From Thermoplasmata archaeon (GTDB taxonomy: Archaea > Thermoplasmatota > Thermoplasmata > Lutacidiplasmatales > UBA184), in contig JAKIWV010000004.1 of the NCBI GenBank assembly GCA_022749815.1, forward strand, positions 124,001 to 188,000: a stretch of 64,000 nucleotides of DNA, in the 5' to 3' direction. Positions 7,956-15,876 of this stretch are shown here, piece after piece. Within the stretch, counting starts at the first letter, position 1. Each line of letters begins with the position of its first letter. The notes beneath the pieces were generated by a model that saw only the letters and a list, made by a program, of their open reading frames with translations, made no database searches and was not told the origin of the DNA. The translations under genes were made by a program, and so were the position numbers.

Positions 7956-9767
7956 ATGCTGGGAGCAGACGCGTCGGCCGCCGGCGGCTTGTGGGATCCG
8001 TGGCTCTCTATTCGTCAGCATATCGTCCGCGAGCTCGCTCTCCGGTTGGGGGCCCACGGATACCCCGAATCGGCCGATGCACTGGAGCGGCAGCTCGACG
8101 ACGCGCCGTCCGGCGTCGCCGACTTCGGATACGCCACCCATCGGGCCGCCAAGTCGGTCGGCACTCCGCCGGAACGGCTGGCGACCGAACTGGCGGCGGA
8201 TTTTCCGCTCGGCGGGGGATTGGCCAGGGTTACCTCTGAGGGCGCTTACGTCAATTTCCATGCGGATACGCCCCGCCTGATCGAGAGCACCCTCGAGCTC
8301 GTGTTCGCCCGGGGCCCAGAATATGGGCGCGGTCCCCCGAGGACCGAGAAGGTCTGCGTGGAGCACACGAGCGCCAATCCGACCGGGCCCTTCCACGTGG
8401 GTCGTGTCCGGAACGGAGTCATTGGGGACACGATGGCCCGGATTCTGCGCGCGGCGGGCTACCCGGTAACGACCGAGTACTACGTCGATGACATGGGTCG
8501 TCAATCCGCAATGATCACCTGGATCTGGTCGATGCCGGTCGATCAGTGGCCGCCCGAGGTTCGTGAGGGGGCCCGCCCGCCAGAGGGCGTTTCGGCCGCC
8601 ACCGAAAAGGCGGATCATTGGTACGGCCGGCCGTACCGGTCCGTGAGCGAGCTGCTCAAGAAGGACCCCCTCGCGGCTCAGCAGGTCGGAGAACTCGTCC
8701 GGCAGGTGGAGTCTGGGAATTCTCCGGCGCGCCACCGGGAGATCGGCGAGGCCGTGCTGAAGGGTATGCTGGCATCCCTGGCACGGATCGGCATTCGATT
8801 CGACGAGTTCGTGTGGGAGTCGACCCTCGTCCAGGACGGCTCGGTTGGACGAGTGATCGAGCGCCTCCGGAAGGCTCCGCACGCCACTGTCGAGGAGAAC
8901 GGAGCCTTGGCTCTCGACGCCCGCGGCTACGGGTTGCCGAAGGAGAACGCCACGATCGTAGTGACCCGGGGGGACGGGACTTCCCTATACCCCACCCGGG
9001 ACGTGGCATACCATCTCCAGAAGTTCTCCCGCTTCGCCCGAGTCATCGACGTTCTCGGGCAGGACCACCAGCTTCACGCTCGAACCCTCGTAGCGATGCT
9101 CACGGAGGTTGGGGAGGCTCGCCGCCCCGAATTTCTGATCTACCAAGACATCACGGTCCCCGAGGGTGGACGAATGTCCACGCGGAAAGGCAAGGCCGTC
9201 AACCTGGACGACCTGCTGGACGAGGCAGTTGAGAGGGCACATGCGGAGGTGTTGAAGCGGCGGGAAGACCTCTCCGAGGATCAGGTCACCGAGATCGCGC
9301 AGCATGTCGGGGCCGGCGCGGTGCGCTTCCATGTGCTTCGGATCGCCCCCGACAAGCCCGTCAAGTTCCGTTGGGAAGAGGCGCTCTCTTTCGAAGGCCG
9401 CAGTGGCCCCTTCCTCCAGTACTCCTATGCACGGGCCGCGAGCATCTTGCGGAAGGCGAGTCGCGAAGCTCCCCCGTATCCGTTCGAAGCGACCGCCCTC
9501 ACTACGCACGAGGAGACTGAGCTGGTGAGAGCGATCGGGCGGCTGCCGGGCACTGTTGCCTACGTGTCGCGCACGTCCCATGTCCACACCGTGGCGACCT
9601 ACGCTTTCGGCCTGGCCGAGGCGTTCAACCGGTTCTACCAGTCGGTCCCCGTGCTCCGAGCCGAGGAGCCCGCGAAGTCCAGCCGACTCGCCCTGGTCGC
9701 CGCGACCCGTCAGACCCTGGGCAACACTTTGGACCTTCTCGGCGTCGAGCGACTCGAGCGGATGTGA
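7956..9767 (+). CDS. argS: Arginyl-tRNA synthetase
   Basis: The 603-aa class I synthetase charges tRNA-Arg. The N-terminal Add1 domain (about 1-115) is followed by the catalytic core with HTSANPTGPFHVGRVRN at about 136-152, where HVGR is the HIGH signature, DDMGRQS, and GRMSTRKGKAVNLDDLLDE near 407-425 in place of KMSKS. The C-terminal DALR anticodon-binding helical domain (about 490-603) has FLQYSYARAASILRKA and FNRFYQSVPVLRAEE. Full length. It is divergent from the ThiI-like gene, with a TATA-like GGTTAAG at 7915-7921. Its last 58 nt overlap the convergent queC. Confidence 0.96.
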   Translation: MLGADASAAGGLWDPWLSIRQHIVRELALRLGAHGYPESADALERQLDDAPSGVADFGYATHRAAKSVGTPPERLATELAADFPLGGGLARVTSEGAYVNFHADTPRLIESTLELVFARGPEYGRGPPRTEKVCVEHTSANPTGPFHVGRVRNGVIGDTMARILRAAGYPVTTEYYVDDMGRQSAMITWIWSMPVDQWPPEVREGARPPEGVSAATEKADHWYGRPYRSVSELLKKDPLAAQQVGELVRQVESGNSPARHREIGEAVLKGMLASLARIGIRFDEFVWESTLVQDGSVGRVIERLRKAPHATVEENGALALDARGYGLPKENATIVVTRGDGTSLYPTRDVAYHLQKFSRFARVIDVLGQDHQLHARTLVAMLTEVGEARRPEFLIYQDITVPEGGRMSTRKGKAVNLDDLLDEAVERAHAEVLKRREDLSEDQVTEIAQHVGAGAVRFHVLRIAPDKPVKFRWEEALSFEGRSGPFLQYSYARAASILRKASREAPPYPFEATALTTHEETELVRAIGRLPGTVAYVSRTSHVHTVATYAFGLAEAFNRFYQSVPVLRAEEPAKSSRLALVAATRQTLGNTLDLLGVERLERM

Positions 9768-10462
9768 CCGTCGGCGAGAAGCGGATCCGGAATCCCGGCG
9801 CCGTCGAAGCCCCGCGCCCGGAGGGCGCACGAGTCGCAGTGGCGGCAGGGGGTCCGGCCCCCCATGTAGCAGCTCCAAGTCATCCCCCACGGTACTCCGA
9901 GGCGTTCCCCCAGTCGGACGATGTCGGTCTTGGACAAGTGGAGCAGGGGGGCCTCGATTCGGAACCGCCGTCGGCGCTCTACCCCGGCCCGAGTGGCTAG
10001 TTGGGCGAGACGTTCGAACGCGCGGAAATATTCCGGACGACAATCCGGGTAGCCCGAATAGTCGATCGCGTTGGCCCCGATGTAGATCGCCTCGGCGTCG
10101 ATGGTTTCGGCATATCCCAGAGCGATGGAGAGCAGGATCGTGTTGCGGGCAGGCACGTACGTGGCGGGTATCCGCCCGGAGCCCCCATGGGGACGGGCCC
10201 GTGGCAGGGCTTTCCGGGGATTCGTGAGCGCCGAGGCGAGCAGCGGGGCGAAGGGAAGCTTGACGACCCGGTGGTGAACAACGCGGAAGTATCGCGCGAG
10301 TTGCCGGGCACTTCGGACCTCGCGTCCATGACGTTGGCCGTAGAGCATCGTCAGACAGTGGACCCGCGGGAAGTTCTTACGGGCCACAGCGAGCGCGGTC
10401 GCGGAGTCCATTCCCCCCGACAGCAAGACGACGGCGATGCTGCGCCGCTCAGCAGTGGTCAT
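9710..10462 (-). CDS. queC: 7-cyano-7-deazaguanine synthase QueC
   Basis: The 250-aa protein converts 7-carboxy-7-deazaguanine to preQ0, the precursor of archaeosine in archaeal tRNA. It has the PP-loop VVLLSGGMDSATALAVA (about 10-26), the AIYIGANAIDYSGYPDCRPE substrate region and the zinc site CYMGGRTPCRHCDSC (Cys x4, about 203-217). The ATG at 10462 overlaps the TGA of the DUF92 gene (ATGA). A long open frame upstream is a shadow of DUF92. The roughly 20-residue C-terminal tail overlaps argS and may be non-conserved. Confidence 0.93.
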   Translation of the reverse strand: MTTAERRSIAVVLLSGGMDSATALAVARKNFPRVHCLTMLYGQRHGREVRSARQLARYFRVVHHRVVKLPFAPLLASALTNPRKALPRARPHGGSGRIPATYVPARNTILLSIALGYAETIDAEAIYIGANAIDYSGYPDCRPEYFRAFERLAQLATRAGVERRRRFRIEAPLLHLSKTDIVRLGERLGVPWGMTWSCYMGGRTPCRHCDSCALRARGFDGAGIPDPLLADGHIRSSRSTPRRSKVLPRV

Positions 10463-11223
10463 CCGAGACCCGACCCCAGCACGGCGAGCAAGGCCCAGGC
10501 GATGAGCACGGTAAGAAACATCGCCGCCAGGTTCGTGCCCCCCTTGGTGAGCAAGTGTCGGTTCTCGAGCGTCTCGCCGATCGCGCTGTCGACCTGACAC
10601 CCGAGGAAACCGGCCAGCGTCACTCCGAAGATCATGGTTCCGATGGGTGGCACGGGCAGATCGAACAAGTAGAACAAGAGCCCAGCCAGCACTGCGGTGG
10701 TGAAGGCACCGACGAGGGCCCAGGCCTCCCCGAGCGCGGAGACCCCGCCGTTCGTTCCAGGCGTAACGACCTTTCCAGTCAAGAGGCTCCGGGCGCGTCC
10801 GGCGAGGACGCCGAACTCGCTCGCGAACGTGTCCGCGGCCCCAAAGGCCAGGGCAGAGGTGTAAAGAAACGCCGTAGAGGCCGTCGGCAAGCTCGCCGGG
10901 AGGGCCCACCCCACGGCGACGAGGCCGGTGGGGACAATCACGTGTGCCAGGACGTTGGTGACTCCGCGTTCTCCGTGCGTCCCCTCCTGCACGTTCTGTC
11001 GCCGCTTGTCCTCGAATCGGAAGCGTGTCGCGAGGACACTGGCCACGACGAAGAGGACCAGGAGCGCTAGGTACGGGAAGCCGCCCACGATCACGATGAA
11101 CGAACCGAACAACGTCGCGACCACTCCGGCGAGAAGGGTGAGCGCACCCGCCCGGACAGCACCGGCGGCGAGCACGCCCGTGACGGTAACGCCAAGGACC
11201 GATTGAAAAAGTGGGAGCATCAC
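10459..11223 (-). CDS. DUF92 (TMEM19/VTE6-like) integral membrane protein, possible prenyl-phosphate kinase
   Basis: The 254-aa protein has about six or seven hydrophobic segments and the family motifs GAADTFASEFGVL, TPGTNGGVSALGEAWA and GCQVDSAIGETLENR. DUF92 proteins include plant VTE6, a phytyl-phosphate kinase, and the fold is related to CTP-dependent lipid kinases. In archaea a role in recycling geranylgeranyl phosphate for lipids is a plausible inference, not shown. The stop overlaps the queC start, so the two are co-translated. The HAD phosphatase gene ends 65 nt upstream on the same strand. Confidence 0.8.
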   Translation of the reverse strand: MMLPLFQSVLGVTVTGVLAAGAVRAGALTLLAGVVATLFGSFIVIVGGFPYLALLVLFVVASVLATRFRFEDKRRQNVQEGTHGERGVTNVLAHVIVPTGLVAVGWALPASLPTASTAFLYTSALAFGAADTFASEFGVLAGRARSLLTGKVVTPGTNGGVSALGEAWALVGAFTTAVLAGLLFYLFDLPVPPIGTMIFGVTLAGFLGCQVDSAIGETLENRHLLTKGGTNLAAMFLTVLIAWALLAVLGSGLG

Positions 11224-11287
11224 GAGAGGCTCCGCGCGGGGAACCGGGCCACCTTTAGAAGCTTTCTACGCGTGGCAACAGTGGCGG

Positions 11288-11866
11288 CTAGCCCCGCCGG
11301 AGTACCGCGGCCGCGGCCGCGCCGAACGTGGAGACCCGGGCGTCCGGTCGGACGTGGCGCTCCGCTAGCTCCTGGTTCACCAGATCGTCGTGGGCGACCT
11401 CCGGGACCAGCACCGTGAAGAGTCCGAGTTTTGTTCCGGCTTCCACATCGGCCGACCGGTCCCCGATGATGGCGCTCGTCGGAAAATCGACCGCCCAATC
11501 TTCGGCGGCCTGGAGAAACAAAGCGGTGCCCGGCTTACGGCACTCGCAGCCTTGCTCGGGGGTGTGAGGGCAGTGATAGAACGCGTCGATGGACGCTCCG
11601 TACCGTCTCAGGCGTTCGTTGAGCTGCCGGTGGATCTGATGAACGGTCGCCTCGGAGAAGAGCCCACGTTCGACGCCGGATTGATTCGTCACGCAGACGA
11701 CGAGGTACTCGTGCTGCCGCAGCAGCCGTAGGCCGTCGCCAACGCCCATCGACAGCTCGGTCGCCGCGGGGTCCGCAAGATAGTGAAGATCGGGCATCAG
11801 GGTCCCATCTCGGTCGACGAAGACCGCGCGTCGACGAGGCCGAGGTTTCTCGGACGGGGCGGTCAC
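11288..11866 (-). CDS. HAD-IIIA phosphatase, GmhB-like (histidinol-/heptose-bisphosphate phosphatase family)
   Basis: The 192-aa protein has HAD motif I AVFVDRDGTLMPD (about 14-26, catalytic Asp pair), motif II VVCVTNQSGVERG (about 56-68, T/S) and motif IV IIGDRSADVEAG (about 135-146). The cysteine cluster CPHTPEQGCECRKP (about 98-111) is the zinc-binding insert of the GmhB/HisB-N group. The substrate is probably a small sugar or histidinol phosphate; no pathway partner is nearby. It shares a short divergent promoter region with the PP-loop gene. Confidence 0.85.
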   Translation of the reverse strand: MTAPSEKPRPRRRAVFVDRDGTLMPDLHYLADPAATELSMGVGDGLRLLRQHEYLVVCVTNQSGVERGLFSEATVHQIHRQLNERLRRYGASIDAFYHCPHTPEQGCECRKPGTALFLQAAEDWAVDFPTSAIIGDRSADVEAGTKLGLFTVLVPEVAHDDLVNQELAERHVRPDARVSTFGAAAAAVLRRG

Positions 11867-11887
11867 GCCCCCGGGGGCGACGGGGAA

Positions 11888-11897
11888 CTCTTAACAG
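11888..11897. promoter_or_regulatory. Shared TATA-like element between HAD and PP-loop genes
   Basis: CTCTTAACAG lies in a 57-nt divergent spacer. On the minus strand it is CTGTTAAGAG, centred about 26 nt before the HAD gene ATG at 11866; on the plus strand it is about 31 nt before the ATG at 11924. It may serve either or both genes. Confidence 0.4.
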
Positions 11898-11923
11898 TTG
11901 ACACTGCGGCTTGGCGAACGCCC

Positions 11924-12676
11924 ATGAGACCGGCCGCTCCATCGATTCTCGAAGCAATCGCAGATCGCTGGCGCACGGCGGTAGATCACTCCTCCGCGGG
12001 GGAACGTCGGATCAGTGTTCTTTTCTCCGGCGGACTCGATTCGTCGCTGGTCGCTTTCGCTTTGCGCAACCTGGCGGATCTGGAGTTGGTCACTGTCGGA
12101 GTGGAGGGCAGTGCGGACCTCGCCGCTGCCGAAGAAGGGGCCCGCCTACTCGACTCGGCGTGGACCAGCCGAATAATCGACCGGAACGATGTGGAGCGAA
12201 TCCTCCAAGAGGACAGGACCGAGCTCGAGCGAACCGCGCCGGTCTCCCGAGCGGTACTCGTGAGCACTGCTCTCGCCCTGGAGGCCACGGGCTGTGGTCA
12301 CGTGGTTTGCGGTCAAGGCGCCGACGAACTGTTCCTGGGGTACGCGCATTTTGAGCGTCTCACCCCGCTCGAGGCGAGCGAGCGCCGTCGAACTGACCTC
12401 GAGCACCTGATGCAGGACGACTGGCCCCGATCGATCCGCCTCGCCGATCGCCGGAGCAAGACACTGACCTCGCCGTTCCTTGACCCCGACTTCTTCGATT
12501 TCGTGAGGGCCCTCCCCGTTGACGAGCTCGCGGCGGGCCCGGAGCGGAAGGCGACCCTCCGGAAACTTGCCGAAAACCTGGGGCTCCCTGCGAAACTGGT
12601 CCACCGTCCGAAGAAGGCGTTTCAGTATGGGAGCGGGGTCGATAGGCTCCTGCGGTCTCTCCGCGACCGAGGTTGA
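11924..12676 (+). CDS. Stand-alone asparagine-synthase-type PP-loop protein
   Basis: The 250-aa protein is homologous to the C-terminal synthetase domain of asparagine synthase. The ATP-binding PP-loop is ISVLFSGGLDSSLVAFAL (about 29-46); VVCGQGADELFLGYAHF (about 126-142) is the GxGADE signature and LTSPFLDPDFFDF the downstream motif. No glutaminase domain is present, so it would need ammonia or another amine donor. Family members include asparagine synthases and unrelated ATP-dependent amidases, so the product is uncertain. The ATG at 11924 was chosen because the upstream open frame overlaps the divergent HAD gene. Confidence 0.8.
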   Translation: MRPAAPSILEAIADRWRTAVDHSSAGERRISVLFSGGLDSSLVAFALRNLADLELVTVGVEGSADLAAAEEGARLLDSAWTSRIIDRNDVERILQEDRTELERTAPVSRAVLVSTALALEATGCGHVVCGQGADELFLGYAHFERLTPLEASERRRTDLEHLMQDDWPRSIRLADRRSKTLTSPFLDPDFFDFVRALPVDELAAGPERKATLRKLAENLGLPAKLVHRPKKAFQYGSGVDRLLRSLRDRG

Positions 12677-12685
12677 AATTCGCGG

Positions 12686-13642
12686 TCAGTCCAAGAGCAT
12701 CCGTGTCCCCGTTTCCCCGCGCATCGACCGCGAGAGGGAGGGGGGGTCCGTGATGATGACGCGACGTCCTCCGGCGCGTAGGAACGAGAGGCCTGCCTCG
12801 ACCTTGGGACCCATACTGCCCTCGCCGAACTCCCCCCGTCGAAGGTAGACATCCATTTCCGCGGCGTGGACTTCCCCAAGCCACTTCTCCCATGGCTTGC
12901 GGAAGCCAATGGCCGCCGCCGGGACGTCGGTGAGAATCGCGAGCGTATCGGCCGCTAAAGCTGTCGCCACGAGCGCAGCGGTACGGTCTTTGTCGATCAC
13001 TGCCTCCGCACCCTCGAAGATCCCCCTGCGTCGCTCGATGACCGGCACACCGCCACCACCTGTGACCACGGGAACGATGTGAGCCCCCCACCCAGTAGGA
13101 AGGAGTTTCCGCAGGGCTTCCCCTTCGACCCAACGAAGGGGCCTCGGCGACGGCACCACCCGACGCCAACCCCCCCGCGCTCCGTCATATACCATGTCCC
13201 ACCCCTCCCGTTTCCTGAGCGTTCGCGCCTCGACCTCAGTATAGTACCGTCCGACCGGTTTGTTGGGGTGCGAGAACGCTCGGTCCCGTCGGGAAACGAC
13301 GGTACGACTGACCAAGGCGAGCACCGTGCGGGGAACCTCCGCGCGTACTAACGCCGCAGTCAGTTCTTGCTGGATCAGATAGCCGATCTGCCCCTGGGTC
13401 TCAGCACCCAGAACGTCCATCGGGCGCCGAGGCAGCTCACGTTCCGCGAGTTCGTTCTGACGCAGCAAAGTACCCACCTGGGGGCCGTTGCCGTGCGTGA
13501 CGACGAGTTCATATCCGTCGGAGACCAGCGAGGCCAGTACCTCGGCCGTCACGCGCATTTGCGCCACCTGCTCTTTCCAAGTGCCGCCGCCACCAGAGCG
13601 CTGGAGGGCGTTGCCGCCCAACGCGACCAGAACGCGACCCAT
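12686..13642 (-). CDS. arcC: Carbamate kinase
   Basis: The 318-aa protein begins MGRVLVALGGNALQRSGGGG, typical of the amino-acid-kinase fold of ArcC. It includes LVVTHGNGPQVGTLLRQNEL (about 47-66), the lid region MVYDGARGGWRRVVPSPRP, VPVVTGGGGVPVI and AEAVIDKDRTAALVATAL (catalytic Asp and Lys). It interconverts carbamoyl phosphate plus ADP with carbamate and ATP. No arginine deiminase or ornithine transcarbamylase gene is in this window, so the source of carbamoyl phosphate is unknown. It converges with the PP-loop gene, 9 nt apart. Confidence 0.92.
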   Translation of the reverse strand: MGRVLVALGGNALQRSGGGGTWKEQVAQMRVTAEVLASLVSDGYELVVTHGNGPQVGTLLRQNELAERELPRRPMDVLGAETQGQIGYLIQQELTAALVRAEVPRTVLALVSRTVVSRRDRAFSHPNKPVGRYYTEVEARTLRKREGWDMVYDGARGGWRRVVPSPRPLRWVEGEALRKLLPTGWGAHIVPVVTGGGGVPVIERRRGIFEGAEAVIDKDRTAALVATALAADTLAILTDVPAAAIGFRKPWEKWLGEVHAAEMDVYLRRGEFGEGSMGPKVEAGLSFLRAGGRRVIITDPPSLSRSMRGETGTRMLLD

Positions 13643-13745
13643 GCTGAACCGCGTTCGTCGCCGAGCCCCGGGCGTGTAATAACCCATCCTAAACTCGTCC
13701 AATCGACCGGTTCGACGCTCTCGAACCGCGGCTTCGACATCACCC

Positions 13746-13752
13746 ATATATA
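13746..13752 (+). promoter_or_regulatory. TATA box for purB (leaderless arrangement)
   Basis: ATATATA in a GC-rich spacer is centred 26 nt before the purB GTG at 13775. That spacing puts transcription start at or next to the start codon, as in a leaderless mRNA. Confidence 0.7.
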
Positions 13753-13774
13753 GCCCGGTCCGGGTCCGCCGCCC

Positions 13775-15142
13775 GTGACGGAGAATCCGGGGGAGCTTTT
13801 TTGCCCGCTGGAGTTCCGATACGGCCGCCCCGAGGTTCGGGCGCTCTTCTCTCGCGAGGTCCGGCTGCGACGTGCCTTGCGCATCGAGGCCGCCCTCGCC
13901 GAAAGCGAAGCGGAGTTGGGGATCGTCCCCGAGGACGCGGCGCGGGCGGTGGCTGCGGCCGCGCACGGATCGGCCGTCACGCTCGAAGAGGTAGACCGGC
14001 TGGAGCTGGAGCTCAAACACGATGTGATGTCGATCGTTCGAGCCCTCGCGGCACAGGCGGGCCCGGCCGGCCGCTGGGTTCACTTTGGAGCGACGTCTGG
14101 AGACATCACCGATACCGCGCTGGCGTTAGAGCTCAAAGACTCGGTCCGCGTATTGCGGGCCGACCTCACCGAACTCGCGGGAATCCTCACAGACCTGGCA
14201 CACAAGTACCGGGCCACACCTCAAGTCGGTCGCACCCACGGTCAGCATGCGGTGCCGATCAGCTTCGGGTACAAGATGGCCGTCAGCGCGGCCGAAGTGC
14301 TCCGCCATCGGAGGCGCCTCGACGAGCTGTGTGTTCGGCTCTGTGTGGGAAAGATGTCCGGCGCCGTGGGAACCGGTGCCGGGTTCGGCGCTAAGGCGGC
14401 GGACATCGAGGCGGGCGTGATGCGGCGCTTGGGTATCCAAGCCGACGAGACGCCCACCCAGATTGTCGGCCGGGACCGGATAGCGGAATTCACCAATTGG
14501 CTCGCGTTGGTCGCCGGAACTGCGGAACGCCTCGCGACGGAGGTGAGGAACCTCCAACGCACAGAAATTGGGGAGGTCCATGAGCCATTCGACGAGCAGC
14601 GGCAGGTGGGAAGTTCCACGATGGCCCAGAAGCGAAACCCGATGCTGTCCGAGAACGTGACCTCGCTGGCTCGCCTGGTCCGCGCGTTCGCGCTACCCCC
14701 TCTCGAGAACATGGTTCAATGGCACGAGCGGGACCTGGCGAACTCCGCGAACGAACGCGTCGTGCTCCCACACGCAATCGTCCTCACCGACGATATCCTC
14801 CACAAGTTGATCGATATCCATGCGGGGCTGCAGGTGGACGCGGAGCGAATGGCGTCCAACCTGGGCCTCAGCGAAGGTGGCGTGATGGTCGAGAATCTAA
14901 TGCTCGCGCTGACCGTCCGGGGCGTGGCCCGTTCCGACGCGCACGAACTTCTCCGGAACCTGTCCCGCACCGACCCCAGTGGCACCACGCTGGCCGTCCG
15001 AGCCCGGTCCGACGGAGTTTTGCGACGACACTTTTCAGAGGCCGAGATCGACCAGCTCCTCGACCCGGTCGCCTACGTTCGCGCGGCCGCGACGAAGACC
15101 GAACGAGTCGTCGAATCGCTACGTCGTGAGCTCGCATCGTGA
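13775..15142 (+). CDS. purB: Adenylosuccinate lyase
   Basis: The 455-aa protein catalyses two purine-synthesis steps: SAICAR to AICAR, and adenylosuccinate to AMP. It has the three conserved regions of the fumarase/aspartase superfamily: HFGATSGDITDTALAL (about 94-109), VGRTHGQHAVPISFG (about 151-165) and the signature VGSSTMAQKRNPMLSENV (about 278-295, catalytic Ser loop). The signature reads MAQKRNP where many homologues have MPHKRNP. The GTG start follows a TATA box at leaderless spacing. The stop overlaps the GTG of pcc1 (GTGA). Confidence 0.95.
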   Translation: MTENPGELFCPLEFRYGRPEVRALFSREVRLRRALRIEAALAESEAELGIVPEDAARAVAAAAHGSAVTLEEVDRLELELKHDVMSIVRALAAQAGPAGRWVHFGATSGDITDTALALELKDSVRVLRADLTELAGILTDLAHKYRATPQVGRTHGQHAVPISFGYKMAVSAAEVLRHRRRLDELCVRLCVGKMSGAVGTGAGFGAKAADIEAGVMRRLGIQADETPTQIVGRDRIAEFTNWLALVAGTAERLATEVRNLQRTEIGEVHEPFDEQRQVGSSTMAQKRNPMLSENVTSLARLVRAFALPPLENMVQWHERDLANSANERVVLPHAIVLTDDILHKLIDIHAGLQVDAERMASNLGLSEGGVMVENLMLALTVRGVARSDAHELLRNLSRTDPSGTTLAVRARSDGVLRRHFSEAEIDQLLDPVAYVRAAATKTERVVESLRRELAS

Positions 15143-15450
15143 ACACCACCGCCGACTGGAAGGCGGTCGTCTTGGTTCGGCGCCGGACCCGGGCGGAGGC
15201 GGACCGGGTGGCCCGCGCCCTGGCGCCCGAGGTATCTCGCGAAGTGCCGCGCGCCCGCGCGGAGCTCTACCGGCCGGATACGCGATCGGTGGCGCTCCAC
15301 ATCACCGCCGCCGACACGAGCGCCTGCCGAGCCGCGTTAAACACCTACCTGGGTTGGGTGGGCCTCGTTCTGGCCACGGAACGGGCCGTCCAGGCTTCAG
15401 CGACTCCCGGAGACCGCGCGGGCCAACATGTGCCCCCGAAGTCCTTATGA
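15139..15450 (+). CDS. pcc1: KEOPS complex subunit Pcc1
   Basis: The 103-aa protein has the small alpha/beta Pcc1 fold: a strand rich in charged residues (KAVVLVRRRTRAEADRVARA), SVALHITAADTSACRAALNT, and an amphipathic C-terminal helix (LGWVGLVLATERAV). Pcc1 is the dimerisation platform of KEOPS, which makes t6A37 in ANN-decoding tRNAs. A gene between purB and prefoldin beta with GTGA coupling fits a housekeeping operon. The length is slightly over the usual 75-90 aa because of a C-terminal tail. Confidence 0.8.
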   Translation: MNTTADWKAVVLVRRRTRAEADRVARALAPEVSREVPRARAELYRPDTRSVALHITAADTSACRAALNTYLGWVGLVLATERAVQASATPGDRAGQHVPPKSL

Positions 15451-15474
15451 CCCGCAAGTTTCCTGAGCCCGAAG

Positions 15475-15846
15475 ATGGCGCTGCCGGCGAAGCTTCAGAA
15501 TGAGATTCGGCAGTACCAGCGGCTCCAGCAGGACCTCTCCCAAATCAGCCAGCAGCGAATGCAGATCGACCTCAAACTGCGCGAAACGACCCACACTCTC
15601 GAGGAGCTCAAGACCGTGGCCGACGATGCGGTGATCTATCGACCGATCGGTGGCCTGCTGGTCAAAGCCCAGGGAAAGAAGGAGGTCGTGGATCTCCTGA
15701 CCGACGATAAGGAGACACTCGAGGTCCGGGTGAAAGCCCTCGAGCGGAACGAGAACCAGCTGAAGGAACGATACACCACGATGACCAAGGAATTATCCGA
15801 CGCGCTCCAAGCCGCCGGCGTCTCTCCCTCCGGCCCCTCCCAATAG
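15475..15846 (+). CDS. pfdB: Prefoldin beta subunit
   Basis: The 123-aa protein starts MALPAKLQNEIRQYQRLQQD and has two coiled-coil arms (about 3-45 and 72-112) around the hairpin DDAVIYRPIGGLLVKAQGKK. That is the beta subunit of the archaeal alpha2beta4 prefoldin chaperone. It lies 24 nt after pcc1. A TATA-like CCTTATG at 15443-15449, about 29 nt before the ATG, could give it its own transcript. Confidence 0.95.
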   Translation: MALPAKLQNEIRQYQRLQQDLSQISQQRMQIDLKLRETTHTLEELKTVADDAVIYRPIGGLLVKAQGKKEVVDLLTDDKETLEVRVKALERNENQLKERYTTMTKELSDALQAAGVSPSGPSQ

Positions 15847-15876
15847 ATCCGGGCGTGACCTCGCTCGGCTCGCCTA

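Noticed and set aside
10463-10909. N-terminal extension of QueC
   Set aside because: It is the antisense-phase shadow of the DUF92 gene; QueC proteins begin near the PP-loop and the ATG at 10462 overlaps the DUF92 stop.
12689-13169. Pro/Gly/Arg-rich frames over the carbamate kinase gene
   Set aside because: Shadow frames typical of GC-rich codons; the kinase motifs are in another phase.
13643-14083. N-terminal extension of carbamate kinase
   Set aside because: It overlaps the divergent purB and its TATA box; the kinase fold starts at the ATG at 13642.
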